Shown here: positions 32,674 to 44,766 of the stretch, piece by piece
Layout of the letters: every line of letters begins with the position of its first letter
How positions within the stretch are numbered: the stretch's first letter is position 1
NCBI GenBank assembly: GCA_958299035.1
Contig: CATQJL010000223.1
Coordinates: forward strand, 1 to 64,000
Source: Cylicocyclus nassatus
Lineage: Eukaryota; Nematoda; Chromadorea; Rhabditida; Strongylidae
Length of the DNA stretch: 64,000 bases
Reading direction: 5' to 3'
Notes under the pieces: model-generated
The model's input: only the letters and a program-made list of their open reading frames with translations
What the model was told of the DNA's origin: nothing
Database searches by the model: none
Made by a program: the position numbers and the translations under genes

Positions 32674-33137
32674 CAAGGGAACCGTGTCGAGTCGAAGTGG
32701 CCTTTCTAGATGAGACCCACACTGCTTTGAAGAGCATTAACCGGTGATTCCAAATCTGCCTTTCAAATCTGCCAAGCGCCTCTGGACGCCGAGTTATGCT
32801 CGTTTTTCAGGTCAAAAAATTGAACGCAAAACTGAAGCAAAATCGCCCAAATTTGCTCAAATGGTCCAGTGTCAAGTATCAGAGCCGTTTATGCAATGGA
32901 TACATTTTATATAATATGCTAATACTTAACATTGCTTTATCTGAGCGCTGGAAAGATGGTAACAATCAATTTTACCTAAATTTTGCATTCAATTTTCGTT
33001 CCGAAAAACGGTCATAACTCGGCGTCCAGAGGCGCTTGGCAGATTTGGAAGGCAGATTTGGAATCACCGCTTAATGCTCTTCAAAGCAGTATGGGTCTCA
33101 TCTGGAAAGGCCACTTCGACTCGACACGGTTCCCTTG
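32674..33137. mobile_element. PIF/Harbinger-like foldback, CAAGGGA family, 464 bp
   Basis: CAAGGGAACCGTGTCGAGTC and its inverse end arms of about 155 bases (GCGCCTCTGGACGCCGAGTT and inverse). TTA flanks both sides (32671-32673 and 33138-33140). Confidence 0.8.
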
Positions 33138-33655
33138 TTAGTATGAATGATAAATCGGAAGGTGTTCGTATAAACCGCTGAACCCTCGAATATAGGCTAC
33201 AATGACAATATGTACCCTTTTATTATCTTGCGAACTGAGGCGTATATCTGCTTTGCATATTTACTGTATTTTTTATTAATTGCCACTTCTACCTGCATTT
33301 TAGTATCCGGTTACCCTCGTCCAATTTCCGTTTTAGCCTTTTTCTGAAACCCGTAACATTATGCTTCTTCCTGATACATCTGCTCATGTTGACAGTGGCT
33401 GTTTATACTGGCTTGTTCAGAGTTCTTTGTACTACTGACTAAAATTGCCTGAACATCTTGTAGCTCACTTGAAGTAAATCGTATTGAATAATCGCAGAAT
33501 GTTGTAAACACTGGACTTTTCCGAAACTGTGGGTAGCAGCTGTGCCCCTATCCATATGTAACTCTTATGGCTTTACAGCAAAATGTGCAGAATTGTCTTT
33601 GAACATAAAATTTTGTACTTATGGATGTTTGCTGACTATGGATATCGTCGCTACA

Positions 33656-33801
33656 TCAGATCATGACCTTGGCCATGTACTATAGCAAGAAAAACATAAG
33701 CTTAATAATTCTTCTACCGTAGTTTGGTTTTGCTTCCATTCCCACGCCATGTTACTGTGGCAGTGTTTGATAATTTCGTCATAAGGATAAAACCAGTTCT
33801 G
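33656..33801 (-). CDS. Terminal exons of an unrecognised gene
   Basis: An exon at 33801-33718 lies between GGAAAATTCCAG and a GTAGAAG donor, phase 0, 28 codons (QNWFYPYDEIIKHCH, MAWEWKQNQTT). After a 38-base intron ending TTGCTATAG the last exon (33679-33656) adds YMAKVMI and TGA. Both borders and the phase agree. Upstream, an ATG-led stretch near 33886 (MIVVCLLIYIM) reads in another frame, and a 626-base MITE sits just beyond. The 5' exons are therefore unknown and may be beyond the MITE. Aromatic-rich composition, no family recognised. Confidence 0.42.
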
Positions 33802-33896
33802 CTGGAATTTTCCGCCCCGAAAGAGCAAAGACGGTGATCTCATTTTCCATTATGTAGATTAAAAGGCAGACAACAATCATGGTAAATGCACCATTA

Positions 33897-34522
33897 AAGG
33901 CACCGTCCACCCAAAAATTCGATTTCGAGTTTTTGTTCTATTCCGTACTTCTTGAGCACGCTGAATCTGAATCCAGGCATAAAATCGAAAGAAACCTCCA
34001 AAATTCTGAGTTTTGCACGTCATCAGAATTCGTCGTAAACGTCGCCTGGCAGCCGGCAGGGTAGAGACGCAGAGGAGCGCTGCGTCCTTCTTTAGCGCAC
34101 TCGTGTATTTGTTTCTGTTTTTTCGTTTCCGTTCTATTTTTTGTTCCGTACTGCTTATTTTGTGATATTCCATCATAATACGTGTTTGTAAGCGTTGTTG
34201 TTGCGTTGTTTGTTTGTACGCTAATTTTTGCCTACAAGATGTCAGTGAGCGCGCCCTGCATATAGTGTGTTTAACCGAGCGGTGATTGCTGACTCTTGCT
34301 GTCTACTTCGAGCTTTCTCTGAAGGGGGCGGAACGAACGTCACGCCCACTCCAAAAGGGGAGGAGCCAACGTGGCGAACGTCACCTGAAGCGATTTCCGA
34401 AGCAATTTTCTCGCTTCGGAAGCAACTTTAGGCAGCGCGAGTTGGGCAATCATACAGTCGGGGGCCCCGCAGCTGCTAGGTATCATAATCTCGACAACCC
34501 CAATTTGGGTGGACGGTGCCTT
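33897..34522. mobile_element. AGGCACCG-family MITE, 626 bp
   Basis: The ends AAGGCACCGTCCACCCAAA and TTTGGGTGGACGGTGCCTT are exact inverses, flanked by TA. The interior has a GC-rich core near 34320-34470. Confidence 0.75.
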
Positions 34523-34529
34523 TAATCCA

Positions 34530-35357
34530 AAGTAAAGAGGCCGTGCATCCTGATATCAAATTGCTACATTTAGCTTGACTTCCTCATTCGTAATTGGTAC
34601 TTGTGCACTTTTCATCTATTCTTTCTAGGTAAAATAAATTTAATTTGCAAGAGGTTAACGTTAGAATTAGTGAAAAAGGAAATTTTTAAGCTGCTTGCAA
34701 CATGTCCATAAATGACATTTTCTTCAGTAGTTGAAATACTGCTCATGAAAACAACTTTTCAACATTTTTTTAGTCAGAGAGCATTTCCTATATGGGACGT
34801 AGTGGTACCGGGTAGTGATTTGACAGTTGCGGATTTTCAGTTCAAAGCGTCACGAATATATGATGTGTTCAAATAAAAATAATAATCACTATGGGGTCCC
34901 TACTAATATAGTCATATCGTCTTGTCTATTGAGACGACGAAGTTGCTGAAAGTCGAAAAGTAAGAAAAACCTCTTCGGGAGCGTATTTTCCTAAAATCAT
35001 TGATTTTTTTTATTGGGGCTTGCTCGAATGTTCTTCTTCAATGCGAATCACAAGCAGTACTCTGATTTTTTAGGTGAAGAAAAATGCAGAAACGTTGCCC
35101 TTTTCTTATGGCTAGAATTTTTCAGAATTTTCTTTACTTGAAGTAGATCCGGGACCCGACTTAAGTGGCTACTGACGACTATGGCCTCATTTTGCAGGGA
35201 AAGAAAGAAAAAGATTTGCGATTGCTTCTTCTAGAAAAGTTATATAGGCCATAATGGCCGCGGCGATGGCTTTTATTCAAGCTTCGATTCTTAATTTCAA
35301 ACTTTCTTCACATGTGGACAAATAAACTTTATAAGAACACGTTAAGTGGATAAACAT

Positions 35358-35388
<31 letters not shown>

Positions 35389-37480
35389 TTCAATACGCTC
35401 TTGGCGTTCCTTACAAAACAAAAAGAACACGAGTTACTCTTACAACCGCAATCAAAGTCTACCATGAAGATTAGGTCCAAACTTTCAAATTGGTTAAGAA
35501 TTATATGTTGACTGAGCTTGTATGTGACTGCTCTAGATTACACTTGTCAGAATCTAAAGATGTGATCATGGAGATGCTACCCATACCCCCATTATTGCCA
35601 GCAAAACGTCTCTGAGATATTCTATAGCCTAGGTTTGGATGGTGGATATACTCTCACCATATGAGGCAAGTAGGATGAGCTCAATAACTCAAGATCATCA
35701 AACATCCTTGTTTTTTCATTTTTTCATGCATTTTCACATGTCCCCTAAATTCCAAAGTTAGGCTTAGACTTGTGATTTTTTTCTCTGAACTCCACATATT
35801 CGTGCTAAAGTCCTATTAATCTACTGAAGTGCTTTGCCTAGCTATGCAAAAGAACGAACTAGCATCTGACCAAAGTTGCAACCCCAGAAAATGTGCTGTA
35901 GGAATTTTCGCATTTTTTATTGAGCTGAAGAGGTTTCAGCGGAGCGGGAGAAATGCTCAAAGTTCAATTCTTGGCATATGATTAGATTTTCACATCTCTC
36001 AGAGAAACCTCGCGTTAGGTTTATGTATTCCACGGGCAACAGAAACCATAGCTTGTTCATTACTGCATGAATAAAAGCTTCCAAGAACTCTAAATATTCA
36101 AGCTTTCGGCCTTGTCATACGCCACATCTTATCAATAATGAATAGACTAAAAAATAGTAACTTATTCTCACCTAGATGCACATAAATAGTATGGAAACGA
36201 GAACTGAACAACTTGCGCGGTTTATTGGGATTCCTCTGACTCAAAAAGTGTATGAAAATTTTAGAGTACAATTTTTTGAATTGAATTCTTGATTAAACTT
36301 TTTTTTCATCACTTTGACTAGGCTTACTGCTCACGTAAATGCAGAAGAACAATAGCTTTTTTGGGCGTATTTTGCTTGTTCGAGAATGATTCGCACTAAG
36401 GGTACAAATCCGGTCTTTTTTTTTTGATCCTAGTCAGTTGGGAATAAGTTTTTATTGCAAAATCATTATTCGTAAAAGCTTAGAGAGTGGCCATAAACTC
36501 TCTTCCGAGGAGATCTTAGTGAGCATCTCCTCTCAAGAAAATGCCTTTTTTGAGAACCAACTATACATCAATGTGTTGATTGTCCGACTGTCAGCGAAAA
36601 TTGGTCTTTTTCTGACTTGATTTATGATTTGCAATATGAGGCTTTTACAGAAGCTTAGGAGAAGATTTATTGCGCTGTTCTGCTGTCTCGCAGAAATTTG
36701 CTCCAATAAATCACTCGGTTTTCGTGTTTGTGGTATTTCGATTTTATTGCCTTCCATCTTCGATGGATATGTCCAAAGAGCTTTCATCAGTGAGAATATT
36801 GCTCTTTTCGATGGCATCATCACCTAAGGGTCAAGATAAATCGCTATTCAAGGGGGTTTAAATGGTATAAAAGCCAAACTGGCTTTTGCACAGACTATTC
36901 TAGTTTTAGGCTTACCGTTAAGGTGCCGGCATGAAGATCAAAAATCACGGTTTTTCCATGCTATAATTTATTTTTTGCTTTTTAGTCTAAATCTACCAGG
37001 CGTTTTTCCCAAGGTGAGTAACCCATACTTTGATATGCTAACATTATAACTCTCTGCGTTCAATTCTGAACGCTAGAAATTCTTTTTTTTTCTTAAATAA
37101 GAAAATTGAAATGCGCATTTCCCTCTAATTCCACATTTTTTGGTCTAAGCGCTTTCAAGCTGCGGAAAGTAATCAGAATTTGTTCTCAACATCTGCCAAA
37201 AAGATAAGCTCACTAAAAAAACTCTTCCCATCAAACTTACTTTTCCCCCACCGCACTGCAGACAAAAAATGCGGAGGAAAACAACCGAACGCACTTTCTA
37301 AGTTTTTGCGGAAGCAATGTTATAATCTCATTTACCGCTAATATTTGCCTTTTTTAGCTGATTGATTTTGATTTTGTTTTGATCTAGATTAACAGCCTAG
37401 CTAGTTGTAACCATTGTTTTATCTTTTTTCTGAAAGCACCGTCGAGGATTTTGCAAACGAGCCAAATAAGCGAGCTTAAA
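34530..37480. other. No supported gene
   Basis: AT-rich. A minus-strand ORF of 96 codons at 36533-36823 starts with ATG but has no family or splice evidence. It could be a decayed transposase. The (TTTA)n tract is listed separately. Confidence 0.35.
35355..35420 (-). repeat. (TTTA)n tract, possible LINE 3' tail
   Basis: Nine or so ATTT units abut CAATACGCTCTTGGCGTTCC. Read on the minus strand this is a unique sequence ending in (AAAT)n, the shape of a non-LTR 3' end. Confidence 0.45.
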
Positions 37481-37486
37481 AAGAGC

Positions 37487-37619
37487 TCACTTGCACTGAA
37501 GTGCAAAGGGAACACTTGTTTCCTAGCATAAATTACCTTCGTTAAGTTGAAGGTTCCGAGCAATTGTCTTTTTTCGTAAGCTTGGTGAGTTCGAACGTCC
37601 AAAGTAAGTGTCCAACCGG
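37487..37619 (-). CDS. Gene M, C-terminal exons, unit A
   Basis: Penultimate exon 37619-37537 follows GCTAGCCAG. It encodes 27 codons (GWTLTLDVRTHQAYEKR, then QLLGTFNLTK) and ends at GTAATT. After a 41-base intron (..CACTTCAG) the last coding exon is only TGC AAG TGA. Units B and C have the same arrangement. Between A and C nearly all codon differences are silent or whole-codon indels, strong evidence of past or present coding. In unit A the exon is fully open. Upstream exons were not found. The product is unknown. Confidence 0.5.
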
Positions 37620-38226
37620 CTGGCTAGCACAGCTTCAGCACTTTGATAGTTTTCTTTCTCGAAAACCTTTCTCGTATCTATTTGGAAAGAAAGCGAGATT
37701 TTTTTCAAATATGTCCCCTGTTTTCATGGTAAAAAAGGGCCTATTCACCAATATAGAATATTCTTGCTGAGCATGTTGTTCGTTATATGTGACTCTAATT
37801 ACTGTTTACTCACTTGACTAGCTTCCTTTCATGATTCTGCAAAACTGCAAAATAGTTATGCAAACCGAATGTAAATTCACCGCAATTTTCATTCAAATTT
37901 TGAAAAAAAACTCCTGAATTTGAAGTTACGAAATACCTTCCAAAATAGCACTTATAACATCGTTTGAAATTAAGCTCATTTTTCATGACGGGCTATAACG
38001 TTATGTAGTCACGCAATAGCGATATCGTAGATTCAGAGATCGGAAAAATGATATTAAACACCATTTTCACTCCTTGAACTTTGGCTAATTAACGCATGCA
38101 AACTAAAAAACTTTTTCAGATTTCCGTTCATACTCTGCACACTTACGAGCAAAAAAAGTTCAATTAAACAACAGATTTTTGAGAAAAGCAAGTTTATGCG
38201 GAAAGCCAATGAGAAATAGTATCAAA

Positions 38227-39416
38227 CTAGCTGGCTTACCCGGCTCCGCCGTATCCGGACCAAACTTGGCACACATACACTTCGGGCCCCGGCGGGTGTC
38301 ACAGTCCACTTTTCGTTATCGATCGATGTCGATTTTACCGATTTTTATCGATTTTTTCGCAGAGTTCACCTACAGGGCTAGGAGTTGGCACAGGGGGGAA
38401 GTGAGCATGGGAATTCTGAATACAATATTAGTTTTCAGAATTATCGGTTACTTTTATTGATTTTCTCGATTTTTTGTAAATTTTGACATGCGAGGCTGAG
38501 ATTTTGCACAGGGGGGTAATCGAGCATGCTGATTACGAACACAATATTAGTTTTCAGGATCGTCCATTACTTTTATCGATTTTATCGATTTTTTTGTAAA
38601 GTTTGACCTGCGGGACTGGGAGTTTGCACAGGGGGTAATCGAGCATGCAGATTACGAATACAATATTAGTTTTCAAGATCGTCCATTACTTTTATCGATT
38701 TTATCGATTTTTTGAAAATTTGAGCTAGGGGGCTGGAATTTGGCACAGGGGTGTAATCGAGCATGCTGATCACCCCCCTTGGGGATGATCAGCATGCTCG
38801 AATACCCCCCTGTGCCAACTCCCAGCCCCCTAGCTCAAACTTTGCAAAAAATCGATAAAATCGATAAAAGTAATCGATAATCCCGAAAACCAATATTGTA
38901 TTCGGAATCCCCATGCTCGATTACCCCCCTGTGCGAACTCCCAGCCCCGTAGCTCAAACTTTGCAAAAAAATCGATAAAATCGATAAAAGTAATCGATAA
39001 TCCTGAAAACCAATATTGTATTCGGAATCCCCATGCTCGATTACCCCCCTGTGCCAACTCCCAGCCCCGTAGCTCAAACTTTGCAAAAAAATCGATAAAA
39101 TCGATAAAAGTAATCGATAATCCTGAAGACCAATATTGTATTCGGAATCCCCATGCTCGATTACCCCCCTGTGCCAACTCCCAGCCCCGTAGGTGAACTC
39201 AGCAAAAAAATCGATAAAAATCGATAAAATCGATATCGATCGACTACGAAAAGTAGCCTATGACACCCGCCGGGGCCCGTAGTGTATGTGTGCCAAGTTT
39301 GGTCCGGATCGGTTCAGAAATGGAATTTTCTATTCGGAACATACGTACACACATACATACATACAGACAGACATACATACATACATACAAACAGACATTC
39401 AGCTTTATATATAAGA
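38227..39416 (-). mobile_element. Helitron with palindromic minisatellite, 1190 bp
   Basis: The minus-strand start TCTTATATATAAAGCTGAATG ends at 39416 (beside T at 39417). The end ..GCCGGGTAAGCCAGCTAG lies at 38227 beside A. Inside are about seven copies of a 119-base unit (CCCCCTGTGCCAACTCCCAG, ATCGATAAAATCGATAAAAG), three or four in each orientation, meeting at about 38775 in CCCCTTGGGGATGATCAGC. No transposase. Confidence 0.8.
38800..39190. repeat. 119-bp tandem units
   Basis: Three nearly identical units starting at about 38805, 38924 and 39043, plus a partial one. They create a spurious repetitive ORF on the minus strand. Confidence 0.85.
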
Positions 39417-39599
39417 TAAACCGTCAATGAAGAAAAATTCGGTTTTTTGTTGCGAACAGTGTCTACAATTTTGGCGGAGGTTTGAACGCACTGCGTGCAA
39501 AGTTGAAAGGTGGGGGGGGGGGGGCGGGAGGAATTTATTCACTTTTCAAGACATTACTTGCCTTAAAAACTCCACTGCTAATTTGTCGTTCACGCAGAT

Positions 39600-39692
39600 A
39601 AGAAAAACCGTAGCTCAGAGGCGGGATCGAACTTTGGTCCCGCCGGTCATAGCAGCGCCTTATACCGCTACTCACTTTCTAGCTAGTGAACC
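39600..39692 (-). repeat. tRNA-derived (SINE-like) sequence
   Basis: The minus strand has an A-box-like GTAGCGGTATAAGGCGCTG and a B-box-like AAGTTCGATCCCGCC at tRNA spacing, with a possible T-arm CGGGACC..TCCCG. The acceptor stem does not close, so it is not a functional tRNA. A relative lies at 60300. Confidence 0.45.
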
Positions 39693-39806
39693 ATAAAGAC
39701 TGGTGGTACAAGGCTTTGTGGCCAAATCCGCCCAAAGTGACTAGGTAGTAGTAATATATAGTCACATCTTCTTTTTTCTTCATCTGTGTTCCCTTCAGTT
39801 AGAAAT

Positions 39807-41378
39807 TAGGTTGAGTCAAAAGTAATGAAAACTTTTTGCTCCCCATTTCGAACTTTCCGCAATTAGTGTAGAATAGTGGTAGAAGAATACTCTAAATGTT
39901 TTGAACGTAGCGTTTCTTTCTCTTTTCAGCAGCCAAGCCAACGGCACAGATTACTTCTTAGTTGTCGAGAAAATTTCTCAGATTTTGAACCCGTCATTTT
40001 TGCTCTGAAGTGAGTTTAGCTAATCCTTCAGATTTTCAGTTTGAGGTTTTCAACCGAATTCGATTACTCAATGACAAAGCAGGTCTTGCTTTGAAACCAA
40101 CATTTAAAAAGTTTTTAGAATCATTTTTCTACAAACCCTTAATTTGCAAAAAAATCGCTCAAAACAAAAATGCATCGAAAAGTAAAAAACCAAAACGAAG
40201 TTTAATTTTACTATGGAATTTCTTATATTCGAAAAATTTGTCACTATTCTGTTCTAGTTATAATCCTTGCTATGATTACTAACATGACGTTTATTCGTGC
40301 ATTACCTGCAAATTTAAAATTTATACGAATTCATGGGGTGCTTACGTCTTGCTTTTGTTCGTTACTCCTACATTTTGACAATCCAATGCAGAACACTGCA
40401 ACTGCCTATAACCAGAAATTTTTTGAATTTCAATATTTATAGACAACGCGTAGGATCTTATCTTTTATTGGGTGATCCCAAAGGTTTTTTTTCGCTTTTG
40501 CACCAAAATTTTGAAAATTATATACCTTATTCTAAACCACGATCTCCAGATCGTTACTATACGTCTCTGCTATGACTGTGCAGCCAGGTCTCAAGAATAC
40601 AAAGTGCAGTATGCCTGCACTACTTCACCAAACTGAGATCATGATCTTCTTCAAGTGCTTCTCTACTTTTGGCCAGGTTCTGGGCGGCTCATTCACATCC
40701 AATCAATGCGATGACCTCTTCCTGTTGTTCCTTTTCCTGTAACATAACCCATTTTTCATCTCATTTAACAATTCTGTCAAAAGGTTCTTTTTTATTGCAC
40801 TGGAGGAGCAAAGAGCATGTCTCGAGGCGCGTTCTCATCTGTGATTGCGATAACTCATGGTGTATCCATTTGGCAAGCCTTTTGACCTTGCCCCGTTTGC
40901 GAAGATGTCTTCAAACTGTAGCCACAAGATTGATGATAATTTTTCACAGCTACTCTTGGGGTTTTCATTGACAGCTTCCAGCAGTTGCTCCTTTGTTTCA
41001 CAAAAAGGCCGTTCACATCGTGTTGTCATCAATGCTCAAGTTTCCACAATCAAATCGCTAAAAACAAGATCTGCACTGTTCTCAGGGTAGATGTAGCTTC
41101 GCCGAATGCAGTGCGCATGATGGTGGCTGCCATAGCTGCCCGAGTTTGAATCATAAAGGATTGATAGTCAGAAATCTCTTCTTTCCATGTCGCCTTCGAC
41201 GTCGCAAAAACTTCCGATGATAGCATACCCCCAAAATACTGGACACCGCCAGAAACTAGAGATCATACCCTATCCAATAATATGTGCATCAGTTGTGACA
41301 TGTTTTGTCGAGTTTGTAAAATGTGGCATAAACCTAACGTACTCAAAAAGCGAAAAAAAAACTTTTGGCATTGCCTAA
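39807..41378 (-). mobile_element. Decayed mariner element
   Basis: The ends TTAGGTTGAGTCAAAAGTAA and, inverted, TTAGGCAATGCCAAAAGTTT lie about 1.57 kb apart, the size of a full mariner. Right-end flank is TA; the left-end flank is eroded. The transposase remnant is on the minus strand between them. Confidence 0.6.
40520..41060 (-). pseudogene. Mariner transposase remnant
   Basis: Fragments in shifted frames on the minus strand follow the order of mariner transposases. They are KEQLLEAVNENPKSSCEKL (helix-turn-helix region), a KGLPNGYTM segment in the place of the KWVPHEL linker, CSSSAIKKN, and then KKIMISVW-stop followed by GILHFVFLRPGCTVIAETYS. The last two correspond to the catalytic-core region before the DNARPH motif. 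Several frameshifts and stops make it dead. Identification rests on motif order, not on a search. Confidence 0.65.
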
Positions 41379-41704
41379 TACAACAATTCATAGCGAAGAA
41401 TCTTCAACTGAGATTGCCTTCAAAATCTTTTTCCTGCTTTTGCAAAAGCCGTCAGTCCAAGGAAAACAACGAATATTTGATTCTGATATTTCTTATATCA
41501 TTGTGCACTTCTTAGCCTTTCAGAATCATGATTGCAAGATGACTTTATTTTATTGCTATACACGAGAATAAAATCGCCCATCTTCGTGATGTGACAGGCT
41601 TTTTACCTGATGAGTGCTTTTACGCTAATGCAATACGCTTTCATTGCGCTCTCTTAAAGATTTTGAGACAAAAAAAATAGTACTTCCTTTCCCACTTTTT
41701 GTAG

Positions 41705-43671
41705 GACATCACAATCTTCTTATCTGCAGACGCAAAATGTTCCGTCAGGAGATTTCGCCGCTTCTCATGACGAAAATCGTTGGGGGAAATCTCATTTTAC
41801 AAACTTGCACTGCCAATCATGCAAGGGTATTACGCGCAATATGGATGATGTGCGCAGTTGAACAAATGAGGGAAACACCGTTACGGTAGACTTCCAGCCG
41901 TTACATCGATGTCAAACTTTGTTAATCAACTGCAGTTTGCTATTTAACATCATTCCTAGTTTTTTTCCTTAATTAGTCTCGTACATGAGGAGACAATCAC
42001 TTTCCTTGATAACGACACAATGTCTTGCACATTTGAAAATGCATAGGCAAACACACGCTTCTTTAGTCTTCTGCTCTTTAGATCATTCCAGTTGACTTCT
42101 AGCGAGGTGTAAATCGGAAGAAGGTTCTTGTTGAAGTTGTTTGAAAAAATTACGTGTCAGTGTCTGGCGTGGTCTTGAGAATAACATTAAAGGAAATCCA
42201 ATAGGTAATACTTTTGCGCCAAAATTACAAAAGCAGCTTCCTGTACTGAGTGAAGATATTCATCATTTGCCTACTTGAATGTGATGCTTCGGATTTCCAG
42301 AGAATTTCCGGCAATCAAATTCTTCTGTCTGATTTTTACGACTTTTATTTATCACCCCCCCCCCACCAGAGTAATAATAGCCAATCCTGCTCATTGTTTT
42401 CCTCACTCGCTCTGACTTCATTATTCCGAAGCGAAACTATACGAGGTAATGCTTTTACGTAATCGTTAACTATTAATCGCCAACACATTTTCTCACTCCT
42501 TTTTCCTGTGGAAACAGCAGGCGGCAGTTTGTGGAGGTGAAAAATGAATACTAGTTATTAGCTCTTCCTTTGCAAGACGTGTGTTTTTTACGTTGTCAGC
42601 CGGAAAGAGCTACTTTAAGCTGGGCAAAAGATTCATCATACGAGAATATGGAAGGGAAGAAAGTGACAATTTTTCAGTTACCTCTTTCGCTCAAATACCT
42701 GATGTTATTCCATTCGCGTGAAATATCGTCTTGGACAGTTTCGTAGTCTGTTGCCAGGTATAGACTACGACATTTTGCGCTAAGCTTCTGCTCAATAAAC
42801 AATAATTCCTCGTCAATTTGTGCAATTCATGTAATCTGTTATATTTTATAGCTATTGTTACGCAATTTCACAACAATTCACTCGGATAAATTATCCTCAC
42901 ATCCTGGTTTTATCTGAAACCTCAGTTTCTTTATGCAAAAGAATATGATGCACTGCTTTTTTGTGTAAGGACGGCAGACGGGATAGAAGAAATGAACGAA
43001 ATTCAAAAATGCAAAAAAATCGATCCTTAGGAATCTCCTCAGGACCCTGATTACCGTCATCAACCAACACTTCTCTTCCCATGTATCGTTCTAAAACTTC
43101 AACTTAAACAGATCGGCGCTAAATTTGAGTTCGAACAAAAAATTTTCTTTTTCCAGCCCTAGACGAGTGATAATGCAAGTCTCCCCCTCCCCTCTCCCCT
43201 CTTCCTACCCCCCCCCCCACCTTAAGTGCTCCTAGTTGATGCTCAGGGGCAATTGCCCTTTCTCATAATGTCCTAGCATTTATTGAGACAAGGTCACAAT
43301 GTTACCATGCTTCCTCTTCCTAATGTGTTTTAACCATGACTATTCGACCACAGATAGAGAGCGCTGGTTATGTGGGCCGGAAGCCGCGCGGGGACAACGC
43401 GGGGCTTTTGAATTGGCAAAACGAGATTTCTTAATGCGCTATAATGATGAGGTCATTGTAGGTAGAATATTGCTGTGGTTTGGAGGATCAAGGGTAAGAA
43501 AAATTGCGAAACTTTGTCAAAAACCGAGCTTCTATGGGGGTGTAAGAAATTATTTTAGTTCTCGATTTTGGTTGTGATTGTTGTCAGTATCATCTCAGCA
43601 CTTGTTCCATATGTCAGCATCTTTCTGTTTCTCATGAAACATAGATTCGAATTCAAGAGCGCAAAAACTGA
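41705..43671 (+). pseudogene. Gene P, unit B copy
   Basis: Five plus-strand exon-like pieces are shared with unit C. P1 41705-41870 encodes DENRWGKSHFTNLHCQSCK and NMDDVR. P2 42381-42445 encodes PILLIVFLTRSDFII. P3 starts at 42620 (GKRFIIREYG). P4 43354-43541 encodes ERWLCGPEAARGQRG, AKRDFLMRYNDE and RILLWFGGSR. P5 43588-43671 encodes STCSICQ. P2 and P4 keep acceptor and donor here; the P1 donor (GTA to GGA) is lost and P1 has a TGA where C has TAC. Silent differences to unit C dominate in P1, P2 and P4. About 200 residues in total. The family is unknown. The CxxC pairs and hydrophobic P2 are the only notable features. Confidence 0.45.
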
Positions 43672-44766
43672 TTTACGTCACTCTTACCATTAATAACATT
43701 AGGACCATTAATAACATTAGGAAATTTTTGTCAAATATCAAAAAGAGCGGCAAACTGTACTACTTGTGTGTGCCCTGCTTTTCTTCCCCCTCTTCTCGCC
43801 TCCGACACTTGCCAAATATAAATCATTTCTTCCTCAAAAAATGTAAGAAGGGTAGAGGAAGTAAGGAGTATCTAATTTGCTCTGATCTTGCAAAATCTAC
43901 AGCGGCTCTTTTAATCGTTGCTCTATCTGAGACCCTATTTCCTTTTCCGTCAATCCCCTACTCTCGACAACAGGCACACTGGAATTGTTGATTTGATCTG
44001 AAAATTGCTAAAATGTTAAATAATTCAACAATTGGGTTTAATCGATTATATTTTGCCTAATATTCAGAATTTGAGTCAACTGACAGCAAAATAATGGCAG
44101 CATCCTTCTTCCAAGCTACCACCTCCAAGCCTAAACTTAATTTATTTTTTTCTCAAAAATTGTGTTACTTTAGGAAAACAAAAGCTTCAGCTGGTATTCA
44201 GCCAGAAACACAGCTGATTACACAGTGCCTGATTGTGAGAGAACTTCATTAGTAGTTCTTGCCCGCATACATAAATAATCATACTTTGAAGTCTGCATAG
44301 GTCAGCATGTGGCTTTGGACATTAGAGCAAGGTGACATAAATGGTGTTAGAATCTCAAAAAAATCAAAATTCACGAGATTATTCAACACCAGTCTAAAAA
44401 CAAAATCCGTGCAGTTTTTTTTCCGTAGCTGAAAAGGCCTTTTGTCTATTTGTGATATTCGAAGACTGTCAACTATCTAAATTTTGCGATCAACAATCAG
44501 ACTCATAATTCTGAAACTTTGCAGATTTTCGCGCTTTCAAAACTGCACAGTGCATAATAAAATTCCACATTTTGTCCTTCTTCATCGAATTCAGACGTAT
44601 GTCAAACGATACGCTCCAACAAAAATGCTTGCAAAAGATTGATTGCGATTTTCACAATTTTTGAGAGGAAATTTTATGTGAACGTTATTTGCATGACGAT
44701 TCGTATTAAACGTCAAATTCCATACTCGTTCTAAAGTATGACATATTCTCATAGCTGCGCGCTGTA

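Noticed and set aside
38830..39177. Repetitive 115-codon minus-strand ORF
   Set aside because: It is a translation of the 119-bp Helitron minisatellite; the period is not a multiple of three in every copy and no start or splice context fits.
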